Positions 27,101-34,919 are shown, numbered from the stretch's first letter. The stretch: DNA of 64,000 bases from Mytilus edulis (GCF_963676685.1 NC_092345.1:50179838-50243837), one strand, 5' to 3'. The notes: generated by a model not told the origin, from the sequence alone. Program-made: numbers and translations.

Positions 27101-28970
27101 TGAAAATTACAATACAAAATAATCAGTTACAGATAGACATTTTTGATGGGTTAACATCATTGAGTTCTACAATTAAACATACAGCTTCCAATTAGTTCCC
27201 GTCTGATTCAATGGTCTCCTAAATTTCAACTATAAATTTTTTTTCTTCTTTTTGATGGAATTAAAATTAAAGGTTCATAATTCTAATGTCTCCAACATTT
27301 TAAATGTCTATAAGTACTTCACTTTCAGTAGCCATAGAAGCCAGATGATGGAATAATTGACAATAGCATTAATTGTATGTTGAGGATGAGAATACACTTA
27401 CACACAAAGATTTTGATACAAGGGGTGCTTCAACCTATAGTTGTTAATATAATTTCTGTGTCATTTGGTCTCTTGTTGAGAGTTGTCTCATTGACAATCA
27501 TACCACATCTTCTTTTTTATAATGATTTCCATAATGTTGTAGACAAATTGACGTTTGGGTTTGGTTCCCCCTATAATCTCAAAGGTACCTCCAGTCTATA
27601 AAAATAATGAAACCCCTCTTGAAGTAAACTTACCCCTGTAGAAGGAACTTCTGATTGTTGTACCAGGCCTTGACGAACCAAAAACTGAACAAAGTCCTTG
27701 GCACAGTTAGCTTGTGCATCTTTCTTATTTGTAGAGTTACCTACACCCATGTAATCAAACCCTTCAACTCTGACCTACAATATTTATATATATAAATATA
27801 TACATGTTACGAACAATGACGTTACGTCATAATACTAATGTGTTCCCCATAACGACGTTCATCAGTCTTGAAAAGTCCCAAGATGGATGAAAGCGCTAGA
27901 CAATGCTGCTTTTAAAACTCTTTTTGTGTATTTAATTTTTAATATATAATTCTGTACACCGCTTGAAAAAAAACTTTTTTTGTATATATACTGGATAAAG
28001 AAAACATTGGTCAGCATTGCAATTAAAGTATTTTGACACATACCATATATATATAGGAAAATTATTAAAAGATAATAACTGTTTCAATGCATCACTTTTA
28101 CTAGTACTTTCACTGCTTTCACAGATCTTCAGGTAATGTGACTAAAACAATTGGTTGACGTGAACTATGGTATGACGTTAACAAATACAAGGGAGACTAC
28201 TAATGAAATTTTAAGTCTTTAAAATGCTACGTTAAAAATATATATATCTGGAGAATATCTTCAAATTGATGCTACAATGTACACATTAAATTACAGGACA
28301 CATAAATTCCAAACATATGATTTTAAAACAAAGCATTGCAATGAAAGGTCAAATGTAGATGACTGTGTGATAGGCATGTACCCTATAGTGGGTAATAAAT
28401 AAGACGTCATTCAGGTAAACAAATTATATACAATTACAATAGGCATATGTTTGTCAATTTTTAACACTTTTTTACTACAACCATTTCCATGATATCAGTA
28501 TCTGCAAAAATATCTGACAGGGATTCAAAAATCGTCCAACATTTTTCAAATCATTTTTAAATCCATGTCAAATACTTTGCTGCCACAGAACCTTGAAATT
28601 TCACACTAGATGCTACTTAAACAAACTGTTTTTCAATGTTCATTTGTAAATTGCTTAGTATCTGATAATGGAAATTAGATGTAAACTCTAAATAAGTCAT
28701 TAAAGCAATGTGATCGATTACTGTGGAAGTCTGATTATGATTACTAAAATGACTAATTATGCCAACTCCTTACCTGTAAAACATGTAATAGGTCAGGTGA
28801 GCTAGGAAAGGAGCTGTAATGTTTTACATGCATTAATAAATTCCAAAATATTGACATACCTCACATTTAAACCTTGGTTTATGTTTTGATCCTGTCTGGC
28901 CAAACTCATAACATGGTGTGACCTTTCTTTTCCCACACCAAGCATATAAAAACTGTTTAACGTCACCCAT
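14..28970 (-). CDS. DHX9: DHX9 / RNA helicase A-type DExH-box helicase, 5' 15 coding exons (3' end outside window)
   Basis: ATP-dependent nuclear RNA/DNA helicase that in animals unwinds dsRNA and structured RNA and links transcription with RNA processing. Fifteen minus-strand exons join in frame to 571 codons. dsRNA-binding domain 1 spans roughly residues 1-80 ([33 protein letters not shown]). A Gly/Pro-rich linker follows. dsRNA-binding domain 2 is about 172-255 ([26 protein letters not shown]). The segment [20 protein letters not shown] (about 330-353) matches the transactivation region of human DHX9. Helicase motif I is [10 protein letters not shown] (411-420), PRRISA is motif Ia, DEIH (511-514) is motif II and SAT (543-545) is motif III. 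The order and spacing match human DHX9 closely. Human DHX9 is about 1270 residues, so the C-terminal helicase half, OB-fold and RGG tail lie beyond position 1. Introns are 0.3-6.3 kb and full of repeats. No 5'UTR exon or promoter was recognised. Confidence 0.95.
256..550 (+). repeat. Family A element (gtgtcc..agtac / ggggc), copy 1
   Basis: One core unit, then a diverged GACG/AACG-rich tract (about 460-515) and the cacagaccagaaaacataatgcc tail. This copy has a degenerate terminal hairpin (gcccataaatggggc). Oldest-looking of four copies in the window. Confidence 0.75.
910..1908 (+). repeat. Family C element: five ~170-bp tandem units plus ACGG microsatellite
   Basis: The landmark gacctaggaagt recurs at about 1044, 1213, 1384, 1554 and 1723 (spacing 169-171 bp). 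The array ends in (acgg/cagac)n at about 1845-1880 and a GC-rich hairpin ccgccgtcggcgg. Tandem core plus tetranucleotide tail is the pearl/Helentron-associated design of bivalves. Confidence 0.8.
2066..2143. repeat. Foldback repeat (agattatcattggtcatctc family), copy 1
   Basis: Imperfect inverted repeat: arms start agattatcattgg and end ggataatct. The same sequence with longer arms occurs at 11293-11391. Flanks (attatcgttagaaacttag) are also shared, so both are parts of a larger repeat. Confidence 0.65.
2332..2414 (-). CDS. DHX9: DHX9 coding exon 14 (DEIH motif II)
   Basis: Two bases plus 27 codons: [15 protein letters not shown] then [16 protein letters not shown] is the Mg-ATP hydrolysis motif of DHX9-class helicases. 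Acceptor TGACAG|GTACTC, donor AAT|GTAAGT. Confidence 0.95.
2851..3290 (+). repeat. Family A element, copy 2 (two core units)
   Basis: Two tandem ~170-bp cores (tcattttctatgttcagtgg at about 2892 and 3062), a short gacggacgaacgg tract, then the terminal hairpin gcccctctac..taggtggggc followed by ataaaa. Sits in the DHX9 intron between exons 13 and 14. Confidence 0.8.
3370..4785 (+). repeat. Family B element: 168-bp tandem core array, interrupted
   Basis: The left end has gctactgctcactgatgat followed by acccccgccgc. The landmark gaagttgtc recurs at 3461, 4049, 4217, 4385 and 4553 (168-bp spacing after the interruption). Then a gactgacggacgg microsatellite and the hairpin tatacccccc..gcaggggtata. 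A retroelement-like fragment (about 3640-4015) splits the first unit from the rest. Confidence 0.8.
3640..4015 (-). mobile_element. Retroelement-type dispersed fragment inside family B array
   Basis: Contains cctgtcccaagtcaggagcc and the complement of gaatggtaatggggaatgtg. The same element lies in opposite orientation at about 4790-5070, on the other side of the array. I recognise it as an abundant mussel dispersed repeat; its class is uncertain. Confidence 0.6.
4790..5070 (+). mobile_element. Second copy of the same dispersed fragment, inverted
   Basis: Starts gagaatggtaatggggaatg and ends with caatgtagaaa. Carries an internal deletion relative to the 3640-4015 copy. A short 5' piece recurs at about 48235-48275 (gaaaatggaaatggggaatg). 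Confidence 0.6.
5074..5384 (+). repeat. Family A element, copy 3 (single core)
   Basis: acaagaatgtgtccaaagtac start, one core, an extended (gaac)n/(gacg)n tract at about 5276-5330, and the terminal hairpin gcccctctac..taggtggggc. Confidence 0.8.
5544..5685 (-). CDS. DHX9: DHX9 coding exon 13 (motif Ia/Ib)
   Basis: 47 codons plus one base. Starts [20 protein letters not shown] (motif Ia), then GYSVRFES and ILYCTVG. Acceptor TTGCAG|CCAAGA, donor GTAG|GTGAGT. Confidence 0.95.
6186..7320. repeat. 53-bp satellite derived from the DHX9 exon-12 donor junction, ~21 units
   Basis: The landmark taattacaat recurs about 21 times from 6235 to 7306, mostly every 53 bp. On the minus strand each unit holds ~23 nt equal to the end of exon 12 (NIVITQ codons) plus ~30 nt of intron start. 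Inner units read CTAG|GTAGGT where the real junction reads ACAG|GTAGGT. The outermost copy (about 6229-6253) keeps the exon-type form. One unit (about 6975) has a short insertion. Confidence 0.92.
7301..7372 (-). CDS. DHX9: DHX9 coding exon 12 (its donor junction is the seed of the adjacent satellite)
   Basis: 24 codons: [16 protein letters not shown] then ECNIVITQ. Human DHX9 has VPQF where this reads VTQF. The donor is CAG|GTAGGT. The last ~23 exon bases and first ~30 intron bases recur, slightly changed, in the 53-bp tandem array immediately downstream. Confidence 0.93.
7820..8090 (+). mobile_element. Dispersed mussel-type repeat (..gactttccgttttgaatttt..)
   Basis: Includes gccaagt-like and ccatttgattagggactttc motifs, ending in ttcctcggagttcagtattt. 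A reverse-orientation fragment is at about 31475-31530. Probably the 3' part of a retroelement; class not determined. Lies between exons 11 and 12. Confidence 0.55.
8129..8248 (-). CDS. DHX9: DHX9 coding exon 11 (Walker A)
   Basis: 40 codons, from [20 protein letters not shown] to the P-loop [10 protein letters not shown] at the exon end. The lysine and threonine that bind the ATP phosphates are intact. Acceptor TTGTAG|ATGATA, donor CAG|GTAAAC. Confidence 0.96.
8963..9425. mobile_element. 463-bp MITE with ~34-bp terminal inverted repeats
   Basis: Ends GGCCAAATAAAAATATATGT and its complement, nearly identical for 34 bp, flanked by TTA on both sides. Internal agggtcggt motifs are repeated near both ends in opposite orientation, around a T-run at 9031-9052. 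The 3-bp TTA flank would suit a PIF/Harbinger-type element. Confidence 0.75.
9615..9692 (-). CDS. DHX9: DHX9 coding exon 10
   Basis: 26 codons, [20 protein letters not shown] then DQNLQK, corresponding to ATPEQISMDL in the human protein, leading into the helicase core. The acceptor AAAG|GCTACC has a weak pyrimidine tract. The donor is AAG|GTTTGT. Confidence 0.88.
10222..10356. repeat. 135-bp loopless near-perfect palindrome
   Basis: Arms of 68 and 67 nt meet at cgac|gtcg (axis 10289/10290) and differ at only three positions. ctggccttg lies just left of it and caaggcctgg at about 10490, suggesting it is the inner part of a larger inverted-repeat element. A diverged relative is at about 12405-12480. 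Confidence 0.85.
10820..11110 (+). repeat. Iterated motif ggtgccgatttgact, two clusters
   Basis: At least eight copies of a ~15-nt motif (gatgccgatttaacc, ggtgccgatttgact, ggtgtcgatttgact) in 10820-10935 and 11030-11100. The segment between carries ggactattcacttcgtatct, repeated at about 11400. No terminal duplication identified. Confidence 0.7.
11293..11391. repeat. Foldback repeat, copy 2 (~38-bp arms)
   Basis: agattatcattggtcatctc pairs with gagatgatcaacgataatct across a short loop (about 23 nt). Same family as 2066-2143. Confidence 0.7.
11983..13433 (-). mobile_element. 1451-bp hAT-like transposon relic
   Basis: Ends CTGGGGCGTAGCT and AGCTACGCCCCAG, with GAAAA on both flanks. Minus-strand reading near 12190-12380 gives [31 protein letters not shown], a stop, then [17 protein letters not shown], similar to the DUF4371/hAT-type transposases I know. 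Coding capacity is broken. hAT assignment rests on the end sequence and the peptide style; an 8-bp duplication is not seen. Confidence 0.6.
13860..14024 (-). CDS. DHX9: DHX9 coding exon 9 (PWSPPQ/WNPW segment)
   Basis: 55 codons, phase 0-0. Ends with [14 protein letters not shown] followed by NIDEGPLAH, nearly the same as the human DHX9 stretch known to contact RNA polymerase II. Acceptor CTACAG|CCAGAT, donor CAT|GTAAGT. Confidence 0.94.
14474..14563 (-). CDS. DHX9: DHX9 coding exon 8
   Basis: Exactly 30 codons, phase 0-0: [20 protein letters not shown] then [10 protein letters not shown]. Acidic linker after dsRBD2. Acceptor TTTTAG|TTGGAT, donor AGG|GTATGT. Confidence 0.9.
15253..15389 (-). 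CDS. DHX9: DHX9 coding exon 7 (dsRBD2, RNA-binding loop and last helix)
   Basis: 45 full codons. [19 protein letters not shown] carries the conserved basic loop and last helix of dsRBD2, followed by [18 protein letters not shown]. Acceptor TTTCAG|ATATCC, donor AAAG|GTAGAA. Confidence 0.94.
15900..15946 (-). CDS. DHX9: DHX9 coding exon 6 (dsRBD2 middle strand)
   Basis: A 47-bp exon encoding [15 protein letters not shown], matching the central strand of DHX9 dsRBD2. Acceptor TTGTAG|GAGTTT, donor CAAT|GTAAGT. It ends one base into a codon that exon 7 completes as Tyr. Confidence 0.92.
16172..17175. mobile_element. 1004-bp TIR element with subterminal acgctaaagtgcgatgg arrays
   Basis: Ends GTAGGACTCTAAAGTGCGATG and its complement, flanked by ATGTTT on both sides. 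About five copies of the 17-19-nt motif acgctaaagtgcgatggtc follow the left end (16180-16280). About six reverse-complement copies precede the right end (17025-17165). No transposase ORF inside, so it is non-autonomous. Confidence 0.85.
17886..19052 (+). repeat. Family D element: two ~530-bp cores, ACG-rich tract, 3' hairpin
   Basis: The left end starts gaggctcttaagagcctgtg (a hairpin). Two diverged cores (agggcaataactccttaa; gcagcaacccaacaacc; tggccatcttgg) follow, then gacggacgacgacggacgcc and the hairpin gctcacttggcc..ggccaggtgagc before aaaa. Contains a G-run of about 22 at 18161-18182. Confidence 0.8.
19381..20406. mobile_element. 1026-bp non-autonomous hAT element with 8-bp target duplication
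   Basis: Ends CAGGGCTTCCAAAA and TTTTGGAAGCCCTG, exactly flanked by GTATAAAC on both sides. The CAGGG end and the 8-bp duplication are the classic hAT signature. No transposase found inside. Subterminal ccggtcat/tccggct motifs are repeated. Confidence 0.88.
21229..21682 (+). repeat. Family A element, copy 4 (two core units)
   Basis: acaagaatgtgtccatagta start, two cores (about 21268 and 21430), a gatggacgaacaaacg tract, and the terminal hairpin gcccctctac..taggtggggc. Confidence 0.8.
21891..22244. mobile_element. Candidate 354-bp MITE
   Basis: TACACCTTATCGCTATT at the left end and its complement AATAGCGATAAGGTGTA at the right end, with TA available as a duplicated target. It lies so close to DHX9 exon 5 (22278) that only ~33 bp of intron separates them. 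Confidence 0.6.
22278..22417 (-). CDS. DHX9: DHX9 coding exon 5 (dsRBD2, first half)
   Basis: 46 codons plus AG. Reads [19 protein letters not shown] and then [11 protein letters not shown], the first helix and strand of dsRBD2. The split Arg codon (AG|G) is completed by the next exon, 6.3 kb away. Confidence 0.94.
23020..23325 (+). repeat. Family E element, left part
   Basis: Left hairpin aagcgctgcgctttagcgc then atgatacacccgttgctc, followed by one core (ggaaagggagcttatgtcaa). It breaks off after gttattgtc, and matching core sequence resumes near 25605. Confidence 0.65.
23745..23990 (+). mobile_element. Dispersed retroelement-like fragment (caatgagacaactctcca)
   Basis: Contains gtgccaatgagacaactctc, then gtacggccttcaacccgaag and accgaacaacaagctataaa. 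Short reverse-orientation pieces recur at about 27455-27510 and 45905-45980. Abundant mussel repeat as far as I recall. Confidence 0.55.
25605..26155 (+). repeat. Family E element, right part: three 160-bp cores, ACGG tract, 3' hairpin
   Basis: gaaagggagc recurs at 25661, 25821 and 25981 (exact 160-bp spacing). Then gtgtggacgacggacggacg.. at about 26070-26103 and the hairpin cgtcccgtctaaaagacgacgggcg is present, followed by tataaaaa. Confidence 0.82.
26329..26450 (-). CDS. DHX9: DHX9 coding exon 4 (linker)
   Basis: Two bases complete a Gly codon, then 40 codons, including [20 protein letters not shown]. Acceptor TTTTAG|GTGGGG, donor GAA|GTAATT. Proline- and charge-rich linker. The phase fits both neighbours. 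Confidence 0.86.
26980..27088 (-). CDS. DHX9: DHX9 coding exon 3 (linker)
   Basis: 36 codons plus one base, acceptor TTCTAG|TTACAA, donor TTAG|GTAATA. Gly/Pro/Ser-rich linker ([16 protein letters not shown]) between the two dsRBDs. It is placed by reading-frame continuity rather than strong conservation. Confidence 0.85.
27634..27774 (-). CDS. DHX9: DHX9 coding exon 2 (dsRBD1 core)
   Basis: 47 codons, acceptor TTGTAG|GTCAGA, donor GGG|GTAAGT, phase 0 at both ends. Contains the diagnostic helix [17 protein letters not shown] of the first dsRNA-binding domain. Confidence 0.94.
27984..28042 (+). repeat. ~58-bp dispersed duplicate, copy 1
   Basis: tatactggataaagaaaaca then ttggtcagcattgcaattaa; recurs almost exactly at 29358-29416, either side of DHX9 exon 1. 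Confidence 0.75.
28860..28970 (-). CDS. DHX9: DHX9 coding exon 1 (start codon, dsRBD1 N-terminus)
   Basis: 37 codons beginning [16 protein letters not shown], the expected DHX9 N-terminus. The ATG sits immediately after a 3' splice signal (T-run then TTTTGTAG), so at least one non-coding exon probably lies upstream. The donor is GAG|GTATGT. Ends in phase 0. Confidence 0.93.
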
Positions 28971-30815
28971 CTACAAAAAAATCATAAAATAATAGATCTA
29001 TGAAAAATACCACTGTTTATTATAATCGTAATAAATTTGTTCTCTGCATAATTGCTAGATTATGTACAATGTAATGTATACATGTATATATATACTTGCA
29101 AATGTATTGTTTGTTCATACCAGCATTTTTAAAGACTCAAATAGACATATATCCATAAAGCAGATTCTTCGTCCAATACCCATCCCTCACCACTACACGG
29201 CACTGTTTATTTATGTTATTGTAGTCATCAGGTGTACACAAGTTAGTAACCTTTAGAAAATTATATGCATTACTCAATCGTTCCTCCATGCCCCCAGTAA
29301 GTCATCATTTCATCAACATAATCATGATAATATTTGTTAACAAACTGACTTGAACATGTTATACTGGATAAAGAAAACATTGGTCAGCATTGCAATTAAA
29401 AGTATTTTGACACATAATTTTAAGTACTTCCAACTTTGAAGTATAAAAAAATATTTGGAGGAAATTTTAAGGATTAGAAATTGACACACACATTAGCATG
29501 ATTAGTCTTAATTAAAATGTAACACCTTAAGGTTTGATAAAAAATGTCATCCAAGTTGAACAAAATGACAGTTATCCATGGTTATCAATTGTTTCCTATA
29601 TGATTATGGACAGTAATTTGGTTTTTCAAGTAAGTGCCTTCATTTCACCTTATTGCAACGAATTGAACAGACTTACTTATATACCAAATGAATATATTAA
29701 AGAGACTATAGTAGCACTTTTGAGGTCTTAATGTAATTCATTTACACCTGTCATTAGTAATGATTACTTCAAATCAAGTTACAAGTAAGTTTCAGCCAAA
29801 TTGGTCATCACAATTTAACTCATAATTAATATATAGACCATCTACATATTACAGACATTTTTAGTTATACATCATTTCTGGAGTCATGTCCTCCATGATA
29901 AATATTGCATACCTTTATGATGTCATTTACAAATGTACCAGATAGAAGATTAAGGCGAGCCTGTATCCCTGCGCTATTAAAGTTTCAAGCAATTTCACAA
30001 TCATACATTGTAATTCTGCATGGAAGCTACAGTCTAGAAATAATTTACATGATTTATGTTTCGTAAGTAGGTAATCTTAATTTCCTTATGACTGAAGCGA
30101 GGGTGACCAACTTATTAGATTTAATTTCCAATATATTCTGTGCAGTACAAGATACAACTTTTTTAACCAGTTGAGGACGAACAGACTGATAGACAATTCA
30201 TTTTTAATGGTATACCATAATATGTCCCATGAACGGCCTAATTAAAGTGATTTTTGCATGACCTCAGATGGTTATTTACTAAAGACTGACAAGATCCAGC
30301 TAGGGTCATTCTGAGGGCAAATTCAGCTAAATACCCCAAAGTGTAAAATGAAGATACAAATGTACCTTATACACCTTATCTTAAGGCAAGTGCATGTGAC
30401 TTTATCCCTATTAGTCCGCATTATTACAGGACATCACAAAAGTTTACATAAAATTTTGACATCATAATACAAAATATCTGATGCCACAATGGATAATTGA
30501 TAATTGATTGTTGTATGACGTCAATAGTTCGAGCTATTCTCAGGTAAACCAGCACATATATTTCCAAATACTGAAAGTGGGTCTCATTCAGTCATTGTGG
30601 TCTAAGTGTGACACAGGATTGCCATTTTTTTGTAAGCGTGACACTTGAGAGTAAAATTATTGTGCTGTGAAAACGGGAAATAAAGTCTAGCGGGACACAG
30701 GAAATTACAAAAAAACAAGAATTACACGGTACATAAAGACTATTAAAGCGGGATACGGGAATCTGACAAAACAATAAGAGTAATCTGGAATCAGAACCCC
30801 CCTGAAATAGTGATG
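28971..30815. other. Upstream flank of DHX9 coding exon 1; nothing recognised but the 58-bp duplicate
   Basis: AT-rich, with no convincing exon, CpG-rich promoter or complete element. The missing DHX9 5'UTR exon and promoter may lie here or in 30.9-33.4 kb. Confidence 0.4.
29358..29416 (+). repeat. ~58-bp dispersed duplicate, copy 2
   Basis: Same as 27984-28042 except for one extra A and minor end differences. Direct orientation, about 1.37 kb apart. No element boundaries seen. Confidence 0.75.
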
Positions 30816-30827
30816 AGGTGTATTCAG

Positions 30828-30931
30828 CACAGGCACTTGTTTCTATCCATAGGAAGGTCGACTATCCATCTATTTATCTGTTTATATATATGGATAGTCG
30901 ACCTTCCTATGGATAGAAACAAGTGCCTGTG
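30828..30931. mobile_element. 104-bp perfect foldback MITE with 8-bp target duplication
   Basis: Two 42-nt arms (CACAGGCACTTGTTTCTATC and on) are exact complements around a 20-nt AT-rich loop. GTATTCAG flanks both sides (30820-30827 and 30932-30939). The 8-bp duplication suggests hAT-type mobilisation. Confidence 0.9.
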
Positions 30932-30939
30932 GTATTCAG

Positions 30940-32490
30940 TTATTAGCATGATTGGCAGTTACCTTTGTCTGGTTAGCAAGCTTTATATAAAATAATTTAT
31001 TAAACTAAGATATTCACGATGATCAATGATGAATATTAAGATTAAACTTGAGTTTTAAAATAATTTACTGGGGAAACCAGACTTTCTCTTGCAAACGAAT
31101 GCGTACAACTGTTTGTAACCAGTCATCCTCCTTGGCATTTATATATTTACAAAAACACTGCGGCTAAATACCACATATTCAAACAATGTCATATGACCTT
31201 AGAATGCCTTCATTAGATGTAAAGCAGTTTCATTTAGCAGAGCACCTACTCTTGTTTACGGGGACGTCAACTCTTTCAGCAGATCTACCTTTATTCGACC
31301 CAAATTCCTTTCGCCACTATTCGATCAAAACCGTCGACCCATATCAGTTCTCTGGAACTCCTTTGGATATAAGTGCTCAACAACAACAACACAACAACAA
31401 TAATAATATTAATGCGGATTAAAAAATATTTAATTATTAAAAATTTAAAAGAGGCATGCATATGGTCGTTTTTCAAAAAGTAAAATCACAAAAATACTGA
31501 ACTTAGAGGAAGATCAATTGGGAAAGTCCATAATCAATACACATTATCGCTAATCTCGCCGCTGCCCCGGCAGCTTGAACTTTTGCAATCTTATTAAAAT
31601 TTTAATATTTAAATTAAGGGGACGACCATTTGATATTCTGGGGGGGGGGGAGGGGGCAGGAGGATTTTGAAAATAAATAACTTGGCCTTGATAATCACAA
31701 AAATAAATGGTTTGTTCTGTGGTAGTTTGAAAATAAAATACCTGACTTGCAATCAAAAATAAATAACTCAGCAGGTCTAATCGAAAGTATGAGATGGCAC
31801 CAGATTCTTCATAAATTCATCTTTTCCCCAAAAAAAATCGGGAAACTCTTCCCAATTTTTTAATAATAAAAGTATAAATATTATTCAAATATACTTGAAA
31901 CATGTGAAATGTCTGAAAATTGGTTTCATTTAACTTGAGGTAAATTGTCTCAGGAAACCTTGCCTCACTTTTATTTTAACTGGGCCGTAACTACATTGAG
32001 GCAAATGCCTAACTACATTGAGGCAAATGCCTCATGTAGGAAATTTCAAAACCAAACACTTGTCTCCATATCAAATTGTGTTCACGGCGAGTCCCTTGCA
32101 AAAAGCAAGTTCTGTTTTTCCTCAGACGTAGCCCTGATTTGTCGGGATCAATGTTTCTTATTTCATGTATTTATTTGTCTTTTGTTCATTGATTGCCCTT
32201 CTGTATTCTGTTAGTGTTGCATTTCTTTTTGTAATCTAGGACTGTAGTTTTGTTGTGAACTTGATCATGAGTTTTAAAAAAAACAGCAGCCACAGACTTA
32301 ACTATGTGAATTCCGTTTTTGCTTTATCATGCACATTGGTCTTTTGATGTTGTCCCTAGAAACTTAATTCTTACACTGAATTTATGTCAAAATAAAAAAA
32401 ATGAAAAAAGGTGACCGTGCCTGATGACGTCACACCAAAAGTACACAACTTTTCTCAAATCTTTGAAAAGGGAGGATAAAAATCATAAGA
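30940..32490. other. Intergenic stretch without a recognised gene
   Basis: Holds an unassigned 78-codon open frame (31186-31422, ending QQQQHNNNNN), a reverse fragment of the 7820-8090 repeat at about 31475-31530, a G-run at 31641-31650, and a tandem pair aactacattgaggcaaatgc at about 31990-32030. Confidence 0.4.
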
Positions 32491-32495
32491 GAAAC

Positions 32496-32640
32496 AGATT
32501 CCACCACTGTAATTACTCGTGTATTACGATATTTCTCTACTCTCAACAGTTAAATTTTAATTATTTCAAAAGCTCGACAAGCCTCGCCCTTTAAATATTA
32601 AAATTTAACTGTCTCGAGTGGAGAAATAGTTGTGGAATCT
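32496..32640. repeat. Imperfect foldback (agattccac..gtggaatct)
   Basis: Arms share agattccac, atttctc and acagttaaattttaat; the left arm has a ~21-nt insertion. The centre is cgacaagcctcgccc. No flanking duplication recognised. Confidence 0.6.
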
Positions 32641-32769
32641 ATATTTCGCAGTGGACACTACCACTACCATGCAGTCTTTTTTTTACTCTTTTTTTCAATT
32701 ATTTCGCGCAAAACAAATAACAAGAGTTAGTTTCATGTAATTTTCAGTATGTTTTTATCAACATAGAAT

Positions 32770-33055
32770 AGGGTTGATGTGAACTACGAAATTTTTGTCA
32801 ACTACGAAACGGGTTTGTCAACTACGAAACTCATCAAAATGTCCACTACGTAACATGAGTTGTACCTTCATATGTGAAGTACTGTCTAATCTTTATCGAT
32901 AAAAAATGGTTTTCCAATTCAGACAAAAATTAGATCTTTCTAGTATATAAAGTAAAACAAACTGGAATGTCTATAGAAGACATTAAAGTGCAGTAAGATG
33001 TGCGTTTAGAAGCAGTTTCGTAGTGGACAAAAGTCCCCTACGGAACAGTACATAA
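32770..33055. repeat. Cluster of gtcaactacgaaac motifs with opposed copy at the far end
   Basis: Four left copies (gtgaactacgaaa, gtcaactacgaaac twice, gtccactacgtaac), and at about 33012-33050 an inverted copy gtttcgtagtggac plus gtcccctacggaac. Layout like the subterminal arrays of the 16172 and 33487 elements, on a ~290-bp scale. Confidence 0.6.
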
Positions 33056-34919
33056 ATTAAGAAAATAATATCATTTTAAAGAGTATTTAAGATTGCACTT
33101 TTTATATACAAACAGGTCTACAATAGAGGTATTCAAAATAACTCTCGAAATAAAATTTTAAACAAGTTGATTTTCCATTTTTTTTTGTGTCTGAAATTCA
33201 GTTTTATTGAAAAACGCCCGTATACCAGTCCAGTCGCCCATGAACAAAATCTTGATACAGTAAAAAAAAATAGATGAAGGTGATTTTTTCACAATCCCAC
33301 ACTTTTTAACAGAAAATTTGGAACTAAAATATTTTAAAGTTGTCAACTGATTTAGACACTATAAGCGTAGTTCCCAAGTTTCCATCATAGCAGATGATCT
33401 GGATAACACTAACGATAACTTTAAAAAAAAAAAAAAAAAAAAAAAAAAGGAAAACAAAAAAGGAAAACAAAAATCGACGCTAGTATCACGGCCGACACTC
33501 GGCTAACCGAGAGATTGGTCGGTTAATCTATATTGAGTATGCGGCTATATCGGCAGTGAGTCTGTTAATCGGGTTGGCTAAAGTCTGTTAATCAGGTGTT
33601 ATCGAGAAAATCATTGAAAACTCAGAATGTTTCATTGTATAACCTTTTAAATATATGTTTATCATAAAAAATATTTATGTCTGACAAAACTATTCAATGT
33701 ACTGAATCCTGTGGTGTAATTATTATTTTTCTAGCTTCTATGTACGATCTATAAAATGAAAAGGCAAATTACTCATCAGTAAATTTATACACATTTTACA
33801 CACACAAAATGTACACAAAATGACATTTGGGTTGAATTTACTTGCATGCACTATTTTGAACATCGAAAAAAGACAGGCATTATGAGTGTCAACCAAATTG
33901 ATATCATTTTGTGAAAAATCTACACGAAAATCTGTATTTTGGTGACATAAATCAATCTTTATTAAAAACCTGGTCTGTTAATGGGTCGGATGTATAAAAC
34001 CCGGTCTGTTAATTAGTCTGTTAAGAGTTATGAATGACAATAAAAGTATAATTTTATTACTTTATGGTGTGTTCATTTGGTAGGCTCAAGACAAGCGGCT
34101 AAAATATACGGAAACAACACTTGAGCAATGGAACATAAAATATATACGGAAACAAAACATGAGCAATGGAATATAAAATATACGGAACAAAACACATGAA
34201 CAATAACAATGTAGGCAATGGATATTGAAAATTGATAAAAATGGTTTCAAAAAGTGTTAAATTAAAGTAAAATTGTTTTTATCCGAAAATGGTCGCATAT
34301 ATCATGTGGATTCTGTTTAATTGTCATGAATGACACCAATTTGTCATCTACATTGGTAACCAGTATATAAATCAGAGATTAACGTCGTAATGTAACTAAA
34401 CATCAGTATATTGGGATGCCTAAATATAAAGAATAGAGAAAGAATAATGGGTAAGATAAATAAAATGTAGAGAAAAGTAACAAAACTATTTAAAGAATAC
34501 AGAAATAAACAACACCCCCCAATCCGTACCCTCATGGTATACACGAGAATCTGGATGGAGATACAGAATACAAAATAAAAGATAAGGACAGTAGAGAGTG
34601 ATGCATTGCTAAAAAAGAGAAGAAAACAATTTGTTTAAGAATAAAGACATGAAACCCCCTGGGTGTTGAAACAGTAACGGATTGCGATGTACTCATATTG
34701 GTGACAAATGCTTGACGCTTACATGTGGACACCTGCAGTTCTCCTCTGCACATATGTAGAAAGGGAACTAAACGGAATAAAATGAATTAAATTCTAATAC
34801 AACCAAATGTAGCTGCATTCGATTCTTTCCATTTACTTCTTTAGAATGATTTGTAAACAACAGATGATTAAGTAATACAAGAAAAAAAACAATTGGATGA
34901 TGCTGAGGAATTAGGATTA

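Noticed and set aside
31186..31422. 78-codon plus-strand ORF ending in QQQQHNNNNN
   Set aside because: No known domain, no neighbouring exons in phase, and a low-complexity CAA/AAT tail. Left unassigned.
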